From Cristatella mucedo (lineage: Eukaryota > Bryozoa > Phylactolaemata > Cristatellidae), in contig WPIO01000020.1 in assembly GCA_009760855.2 (NCBI GenBank), positions 5,343,501-5,407,500 of the forward strand: a stretch of DNA of 64,000 nucleotides, written 5' to 3'. The notes beneath the pieces were generated by a model that had not been told where the DNA came from, ran no database searches, and was given only the letters and a program-made list of their open reading frames with translations. The position numbers were made by a program, and so were the translations under genes. Position 1 is the first letter of the stretch. Each line of letters starts with the position of its first letter. Positions 56,861-64,000 of the stretch are shown here, piece by piece.

Positions 56861-59751
56861 TAGAGAACAAACAAAATGTTGTCGGATTTCTGGCACCAAC
56901 GGCCGCAGCGCCTTGATGGCTGAGCTGCCGTCACTACTGATGGCCTTGTGGTAGCTACTGATGGTAGTGTCATGGCCAAGCTAAAACGTCTGCCGACAGC
57001 CCTGCCACCTCTAAAGATGGCATTGCTACCGTCGAGGTCTTTGGCCCATGGTCTGGTATCGATCTACCAGCTATATCTCCCGGAACTGCTTGACACTTTA
57101 AGAGCCACATTTAGTGATAAGTGGCTGAAGTAGTTTAAGGAGGAGTACTAGCAGTCACAGTCAAATGATACCAAATTAGGCTACTGAGAAAATTTGAGGC
57201 ATGCATCTAGTTAATACCTGCTTGTAGAGCTTATCGCAAATCGCGACTCCCTAGCATTTGAGCAATGTAGGAGCGAGCATTTTTTCTATTGCTTGGCTGT
57301 ATATTCTTAGCGTTATGCAAGAGGCATTTAAATTCTCTGACGTCCTGTTAGCTGTAATCAATGTGGACTCAAGTCTACTTTAGCTGCTCTGATTCCACAA
57401 GCAGTAGCTCTTGGAAGGAAAATCAACGGACTATCACAGAATTCGTGAGAGTCACTGGAAAATCCGCAATGGATAGAACCATCGTCAGCCATGCCCTCCT
57501 AGGGATAACCCGACCTCTTTTTAACATGACAGCAATGAGATTCTTCAATGTCACAGTAAGTAATACGAATTTATAATGCTTTAATAACTTCATGACAGAT
57601 CGTGCAATTTGAATCAATACTAGATGAAAGGCAAAGCTTTCACAACGTGATTTCAATAGCAGGTTTATTTAATCAAACAACATACATCTGTCCTAAAATG
57701 GGAATTAATACTCATTTACGGTAGCTGTAGTACATTCTTCTGACTTTGACAACAACATTTTGCACAAGACTTCTGACAATGCACTTGAACTAGGCATTAC
57801 TAGGCATCTTAGGCAGCTACTTTATTAAACACATATTAGGGAAGATATGCCGAGCAGGCACAGCTGAAATAATGTAACGTAGGAAATTTCTCTTACCTCA
57901 GTGGCTTGAGTGTGACAATTCAGCGTCCATCGAAGAGATCACGCCATCCGAAACAACCAGTTACCTGCATTCCATCAGTATGAAATGAACGTTAGCCGAA
58001 TGCCTGAGAAAACTAGGTTGCAATCACATTTTGAAACGTTAAATGAATTCAAGTAGACTAATTAGCAGCAGAAGAGCACCCACGTCACGATATGGTGTAG
58101 CACTGTAGCTAATTATTATTTACCATAAAACCAGGGTCACTTACGAGTTTTTATAGTGTCATCTCAATACCGTGTGGCATGCATTTTAGGGGCATCAGAA
58201 AAGCCGGTGCCCCAGTAAGTCCCCACATGCCATTGTTACACATCCTCGTAGATCTGTGGGTTCTCTATGTTCGCGTTAACGTAAGGCGATGTCATCGAAT
58301 TTTATCAGCATCGCTAGATCGTGTGGAAAATCGAATCAGTTTACATAGCTAACAGGGCGCTCCACGAGCAAGCTTCTAGCGTCACTTGAAAACTTCAAGG
58401 TCACTTGCTAAAAGTTTGGCAAGGACTGCCGCGATGCGTCGATACCGCGAAGACACGAAATTCCACATAGCTGAGTTCAAATGGGTACCTTTCAATTGTT
58501 GGAAGCTGAGTTAATCTTCATCCGGAAATCGAGTAAGATTTCGCCTAGAACTTCGAGTGGCTTGGGACCACACGCAAGCTTCAGCCATATTTAACGGAAG
58601 AAATCAGGTCGAGCAGGAGCTGCGCTGCGCACCTACAAATTGGTTGTATGTTCCTTGACAAAATTTTATATTAATATTTGGAATTTGAATAAAAAATCAA
58701 ATAGTCATTTTTCTGCTAAATGTGTTTACCTTTGGCTAATCTGTATCCTGTGCCCTCCAGGTTATCCCTGACCGGTAGTTAACGACTTATGAATCGAGGC
58801 AGCTCGGAATGGCAAGAAAGGCATGCCGACTAAGTGCTCTTTAGTAGCTAAAGATTTTTCTCATTTGAATTCAAAGCTGGAATTGATATTATTGCAGTTT
58901 TGGTTTGCGGTTACCGCTGCTCCGAAGGTAAATTACAGGCTACATTGGAGCTGAAGTGAATGAATTGCTGGTATACTTCACTACTTGCTGATTGCATCAA
59001 AGATGTCGTAATGACATCATAGATGTCGTAACTTGACCTGGTGAAGGGTCTGGTGTTAAATAATGTGACCAATATATACATATACACTGAGGATCAGAAA
59101 CACGGCCACCAGGGGTGCTGGGGAGCTGCTGTCCGGTTTAAAGGCAATCCTAAGGAGTTTGAGCTGCAGTAAAGACGTTGAACATGCAGTCCTTAAAAGT
59201 TGTATAAGCTATCCAGCCGGCCTCAGACGTTTAAAGAATTGCTTATAGGCGTGATGATTAGCTAGCACTAGTGACCTGTAGGTGCATGATTTCATTGGCT
59301 TATGCGGGAAGGTAACGAACAACAGACATCAACGCATGCAACAAAATCCTGAAAAGCAGTCAGCTTTAGAAGTAAAAGTTCAGGTCCTGCTGAGCGCAGA
59401 GATCAGCAATTGTGTCACCTTTCAGCTGGGATATAGTCTTGATCCTCTAAGAATAGTCTGGGAGGCTTAGCTGACTGGGTACGGCTATGATGATGCCTCA
59501 GGCTGTCAGTGCAGATGCTCATGACAATGCAAACTGGGGCCAGCCGCTTTCATTTGAGATGCCTGAAAGATGCTTTCGTAGGGCGTGCCTCTGCTCAGCT
59601 TCGTGTTAGCGAAAAACAGGCTTAAGATTTTGATAGACGGGACGCAAGTCTCTAGATGGCTCATCCAGACGCATGTATTGTTTTTTTACGGCTGAAACTT
59701 CCTACTCCTAAAACAGTTAGAGAGTTTTCCCGCTCTCTTAGAGCAAGTTCA

Positions 59752-59845
<94 letters not shown>

Positions 59846-59846
59846 A
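59752..59846. repeat. (GA)n microsatellite ending in a G run
   Basis: About 42 GA units followed by nine G, present only in copy 2 of the segmental duplication. Serine/leucine-rich open frames across it are artefacts. Confidence 0.95.
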
Positions 59847-60199
59847 GATGGTATCGTTCTGATGTCCGGAGCAAAGTGGAACTAATGCACGTCCGTATGG
59901 TGGAATGAACGGCAAACCTCAGCCGACTGGTCTGAGGCGGACACGTGCATCGCTGCCTCGCATTTCGGCCAATCCAACAGAATTGTGGTTTTAATGACTG
60001 ATGCACTGAAGTTTGCATGTGCCTTTAACGAAGTTGCGATGCAAACCTTTGCGAATGTGTAATAGACTAGACTCTCTCAGGGTCGTAATGTTTTTCCTAC
60101 GAGCTTAGCGTTTGCTGTGAGCTCGATGCTCAGGCTCATATCTCCTGCTACCACCAGCAAACAAGCTATTACACTGAAGCTACGCTATGCAGCTTTGAG

Positions 60200-61395
60200 A
60201 TAATAATAATAACACTTTTGATATAGCGTCCTCAAAAAACTCAATCTCTTTCTAGGCGCTTTACAAGTACTTTAAAAGAGGCACGATTAAATGGTTAGCA
60301 CGCTCGATAAACAACAAGAATGACATGGTTAGTGGTAAGTAGCACACTGTCAGAATGCAAGCATGGTTAGTGGCAGCATGAGCCGTGTCAGCACGCATAA
60401 GCACATAAAGGATAAATCGCATGTACTCATTAAATGCTGTGGTGCGTTTTTAGTTTGCTTTTAAATATGGACAATTCAGGAGATGTCATGACGTAAGTTG
60501 AGAGTGAGTTCCGGGTTTTAGCAGCATACGAACTAAACGCACGGTCTTCAAAGGATTTTAGATTTGTACGAGGATGGGTAGCCAGTTAGATTCCGAAAAT
60601 TAGGTGGTACAATGCTTAGCCTGGTGAATGAGCGAACTGTATAGGTCGGCTAAAGCCAAAGAATAAAGGGACCTCAAAGTGAGTGACAGAACCTTCAAGT
60701 CGATGCGCTGCTCGATTAGTTTCGCCAGTACATGTCAGCGAGAAGTGTTGCGATTTCGCAACTGCGACGCTCATGGCAGACAAGCCTAGCTACAGAGTTT
60801 TGCACCAGCTGTACGCGCCTGAGTGCACAGGCCGGTAGGCCAGCAAGCAGTGAGTTACATAATTCAAGACGGAAGAAATTCGTGAATTAATTTAAATGTG
60901 GTATCCCTATCAAAACAAGACCAGATTTTATTGATTTATATAGCTGAAATAAAGCAGACTTGACTTGAACTGATGTGGTTGTCTAATGAAAGTTCACTTT
61001 GGAACAGGACTCCTAGATTTCGTGCAGATTCCTCAGGAGATTTGCTGGCAGAGTTGACTTTGAGAGTTTTTCTTTTCAACTTCTGAATAACACTTGGTTT
61101 ACCCATAACTACTAAGTTGGTTTCATAATTTAAGAGCGTTTCTGCAATACATGTGCGGATTTCAGCAGTGTATGCTGCAAGAGAATTGAGAGAATTCGAC
61201 GTGCTGGAGGGCTGAGGATGTTCCAAGCAAAGGTACAACTGAGTGTCATCTGCATAGAAGTAAAAGCGTAGATTGTGCTTAGCAATCACATCGGCAAGAG
61301 TTTGAGTATGAATCATGAAAAGAGCGGGACCCTAATCCCTGAGACCCAATACTTCAGGGGTCCCTAGGATGACCTTTGTCTATTCACATCAAACT
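60200..61395 (-). mobile_element. LINE-A copy inside segmental duplication copy 2
   Basis: Minus strand from GPALFMIHTQTLADVIAKHN (about 61,333 downward), through the catalytic FYADDTQLYLCLEHPQP and ESARNLGVLFQSELSLDNHI, to the ORF2 tail, 3' UTR and an ATT-rich tail at 60,200-60,215. Fragments match the 27.5-28.7 kb copy throughout, but it carries more frameshifts. It interrupts sequence that is continuous near 2,757-2,775 in copy 1. Confidence 0.9.
60936..61335 (-). pseudogene. RT-coding part of the LINE-A copy
   Basis: A 126-codon open stretch includes the YADD catalytic box, EIRTCIAETLLNYE, a VIQKLKRKTLKVNSASK block and RNLGVLFQSEL. A stop lies just upstream of GPALF, and a frameshift follows SSSQVC. 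Confidence 0.88.
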
Positions 61396-61839
61396 CAGGA
61401 TTAAATATAGACGGCATTTATTGAAGTCGGACCGAAAAAAGCTGTCGCAATAACAAAAGAATGTGTTTGATACATTTTGAATTATTTTGGATAAACCGTT
61501 GATTGCAAAGGTCCGCTGACATCGGCAGCTAGACATTGCTACTTACCTGCTTGCTTAAGTAATGCGTTAGGCTGACTTTGGCATTTTAGAAGATTTTGTG
61601 GGTCGCGTATTCAGTCACCGGAAGGCGTACTGAGTATTTAAACAAAATCTACTACATAGATTATGTTATGGTCGTTCAAAAGGCTAGATATACCAATTTA
61701 GCCTGTATATCGGGGAAGGACAGAGCTGTACACAGTGATCCGAATTTGATAGTTGTGCTTAACTCAGGCTTCAGCGTTTGCGAAGTTCCTTTGGTTAAAA
61801 TACATCATTTAAATCTGGAAATCGGCCGCCGTTTCTCTC

Positions 61840-62220
61840 GAACGACGGCATGCCAGCGTCGGGTCTAAGACATTCACTTCAGCCGAGCTAGCGACTGATG
61901 GGTGGCATGCTAAAGAGTGAGTAGATGGGCTGAGCCATCAACCGTCGTAGTACTCGTCGCAGCTGTGCAGAGTCCGCCACTGTAGAGTTCCCAATACCTG
62001 TCGCTAAATTGGTCGCTATTTGTATGGCTCTCGTTTACCTGCAAACGAGTCTCTACCACGCGGGCCTAGAGTATCCTCGGAAGCAGCAGCAGCAGTGCAG
62101 CAGCAGAGCAGCAGTGCAGAGTCCACCCATTTAGAGCTTCCTTTTTGTAGGAGATTTATACGGCAGTCTTTTGCTAAGTCTTGCTTCGTACCCGCCCACC
62201 CACTGATCGTTCATGGGACA
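61840..62220. other. Spacer with (CAG)-rich patch and repeat shared with 7,005-7,085
   Basis: A short GCAGCAGCAG-type patch lies at 62,082-62,120. 62,140-62,215 aligns with 7,010-7,085 (see there). No gene. Confidence 0.5.
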
Positions 62221-63945
62221 GCAAGGCTACGACTAATTATCGAAATCCACCACAATCCACTCTAATAGAGACTACAATCAAACAGACTTGGGCATTATCA
62301 AGCTCAAATTTGTTGCTGATGTTGTAGTACACGTTCGATTTTACCTCTACACCAAATGTAATGTCACTGTGGGCACGCAAACTTGTGCAAATGAGCTTCA
62401 ACGCCGAAGGCTTGTACTGCAATCCATCGAAATCCTCGGCAATCCATTTTAGTTCCCTTCCAATCCACCGCAAATCAGCTGCAGAAAGCTCCAAAAAGTT
62501 TAAAATTTTAAACTGTGCTAAATGTAAAATGTACCAAAAAAGTCTGCACGACTCGACTTATGCGTTTTCACGAAGTCCACTGAAACAGAATTGTATTCGC
62601 CCTGGCCAATAGCGAAATCCACCGAAATCCACTGCATTCCACCACCCAATGAAAATTATCGTGTTCGAAAAGCTTTTCTTTTGATTTGATATGACACTAC
62701 ACTGTGCGACCATTGCAATTACAATATTCACTTGCATTGGCACGGCCTTTCTCGTGCAATGCAATGCCATTGACTTCAGTAGCCCTGGCCAATGTCGCAA
62801 TCCACTTCAATCCGCCAAGAAAAAATAGAAATAGGTTTCACCGAGCTCCAGTTTTTATCGCATATTGTTCATAGTGTTGTGTGCACACCCACATAAAATA
62901 TAAAAACCTGGGCCTTCTCATCTGGAAATGTGTCATAATTGCCCAAAATCTTTGGTTATTGTTCAATGGCAAATTTTCATTACAATTTCCTAGACGATTC
63001 GGCAGCAATGCGCTCCAGTGGACTGCAATGGTCCGGGCCAATACCGCAATTTAAAGCAATCTGATGCAAAATGCCATGAAATTGGTTTCTCGATGTTCCA
63101 ATTTTGAATGCATGTCACAAAGCATGCTAGTATAAGTCGGTCACATTATTTTAAATAATGACGCTGGTACAATCTCGGGCAATGCGTAGCAGTCTAAGGC
63201 AACGGCTCGGCTCGAAGAAGCTCACCACAACAATCCCTGGCATATCGACCGCTAATTGGCGGCACGAAGTACCAATCGTCATCGGATTTTTCATTTTTAT
63301 GCTAAAAGTGAAATAGTAGAACTGTAAACCTACTTTTGCACGCTAATTGTCAACTATTGACGGCAATAACCAAGGCAAAATTAAATACGATCAATCACAA
63401 ATCATCACAAAGTGATTGGGCTAGGAACAAATTTATCTAACGTGTGACATCGCATTTTTTTAAATGCAGTCACATCTTTTCAACCAATCGTACACGTTCA
63501 ATCGCGAGCAATGGACGACAATCAACAGAAATGGCGTGGGCAAATAGCAATCCCTAACAATCCGTTGCAAACTGACCACAAATTGGCCTCGAAGAGCTCC
63601 AAATGTCATTGCATGTACTGCGGTTCAAAGTAAAACCGTGGATTTGTCAAGATTAGTTTACCCGTTTAGTGTAAACTATGCATGGCAATCGACAGCAATA
63701 GCAGGGGTCAATACCAAAATCCGTGGCCGATCGAAGTGAAATCGTCTGCACCAAGCTCTAATTCTCATTCCACGTAGCATTTCACTGAGCACGCATGCAT
63801 TTAATCTTGGGAAATGCATATCAATTAACGGCAATGGCCCGTGAAAATACGCCAATCCAAAATGGTCCATTACAAATCGACCGACAGATGCTGAGAGAAG
63901 ATCCAACTTCTTTTTCACATTGCAGTACTCTGCAGCAAAATAGCA
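62220..63945 (+). repeat. Decayed satellite-like array (locus 2)
   Basis: Same family as 10,630-14,960. The GGYCCGGGCCAATACCGCAA-like phrase or its decayed forms occur at about 62,440, 62,605, 62,780, 63,020, 63,200, 63,365, 63,525, 63,695 and 63,825, mostly 130-180 bp apart. 62,990-63,130 aligns closely with 13,645-13,790 (shared GCAATCTGATGCAAAATG), and 63,470-63,600 aligns with 14,855-14,950 and 11,915-11,985. Confidence 0.75.
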
Positions 63946-63954
63946 TCCACATCC

Positions 63955-64000
63955 TATCCACTAACCACATTGCATGCTGACCCTGTGCATGTCACCCCTA
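63955..64000 (+). mobile_element. LINE-A 3' UTR, cut by the window end
   Basis: CCACTAACCACATTGCATGC, then TGACCCTGTGCATGTCACCC, matches the 3' UTR at 4,345-4,390. Confidence 0.85.

Larger units (their letters stand above)
45440..57570 (+). repeat. Tandem array of about 1.7-2.3 kb units (0, A, B, C, D)
   Basis: Units in the same orientation: unit 0 (3' part only, about 45,440-45,790), A (about 46,600-48,135), B (about 48,310-49,960), C (about 50,150-52,345), D (52,740-57,570). Landmarks in order are a TGCTCACCNGCSTCACCAAG head; an Ala/Ser/Thr-rich coding-like block ending CTACATCTAAAGC; a GCAGTCACAGTCAAA block; GGCATTTAAATT; and ATGAAACGCTTCGACATCAC followed by GTAAGT (47,328, 49,188, about 51,510, 57,536). 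The 3' landmarks (a GAGATACCGGTGCC-like block, then AGCATTCAGAAACAAC) appear in A-C. Later insertions include SINE-2, LINE-A, LINE-B and the inverted-repeat element in unit D. Confidence 0.85.
57570..61835 (+). repeat. Segmental duplication, copy 2 (interrupted by a LINE)
   Basis: This is the partner of 70-3,205. Relative to copy 1 it lacks about 0.5 kb, and it carries extra sequence at 59,480-59,930 that includes a (GA)n tract. It also contains a LINE-A fragment at about 60,206-61,395 inserted in a TAA-rich spot. The corresponding uninterrupted spot in copy 1 is near 2,757-2,775. The left edge of this copy abuts the end of tandem unit D near 57,570. Confidence 0.8.

Overview
This is a gene-poor, repeat-saturated stretch of a eukaryotic nuclear genome. 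It is most likely a metazoan, probably an invertebrate: there are CR1/L2-type LINEs with YADDTQLY reverse-transcriptase motifs, tRNA-derived SINEs, C2H2 zinc-finger sequence and long simple repeats, and there are no operons, ribosome-binding sites or dense open frames. I cannot name the species. I found no intact protein-coding gene. Most long open frames here are what chance, microsatellites or decayed mobile elements would give.

Layout. (i) 0.07-3.2 kb is one copy of a segmental duplication whose partner lies at 57.57-61.84 kb; the partner gained a LINE. (ii) 3.7-9.2 kb holds LINE and SINE pieces and a three-fold local duplication. (iii) 9.8-10.6 kb is a LINE RT fragment, followed by a decayed satellite-like array (about 167-178 bp period) at 10.63-14.96 kb, split by LINE 3' ends. 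A related array fills 62.2-63.95 kb. (iv) 15.04-15.66 kb is a hexanucleotide array. (v) 17-30 kb contains scattered LINE-A, LINE-B, SINE-1 and SINE-2 copies, the best LINE-A fragment (27.5-28.7 kb) and a tandem duplication (26.4-27.2 kb). (vi) 31.3-35.6 kb has an 18-bp minisatellite, a putative LTR, and a 1.7-kb-offset duplication full of (GA)n/(CT)n. (vii) 40.4-44.3 kb is a tandem array with a period near 146 bp. (viii) 45.4-57.6 kb is a tandem array of roughly 1.7-2.3 kb units (0, A, B, C, D) with traces of an old coding region.

The most interesting object is at 52,961-56,453: a 3.5-kb element bounded by 173-bp terminal inverted repeats (ends TGTAC.../...GTACA) and flanked by TGTT on both sides. 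It interrupts unit D of the tandem array at exactly the position where unit C (about 50,368) is uninterrupted. Its cargo is a decayed gene for about ten C2H2 zinc fingers, with four in-frame stops, two frameshifts and four lost zinc ligands. No transposase is recognisable, so it looks like a non-autonomous DNA transposon carrying a zinc-finger gene.

A second theme is a LINE/SINE partnership. The tRNA-derived SINE-2 family (six copies) and the LINE-A family share the same 3'-terminal stem-loop, as expected if the SINE is moved by the LINE's reverse transcriptase. Alignments were made by eye, so boundaries are approximate to about 10-30 bp unless stated.
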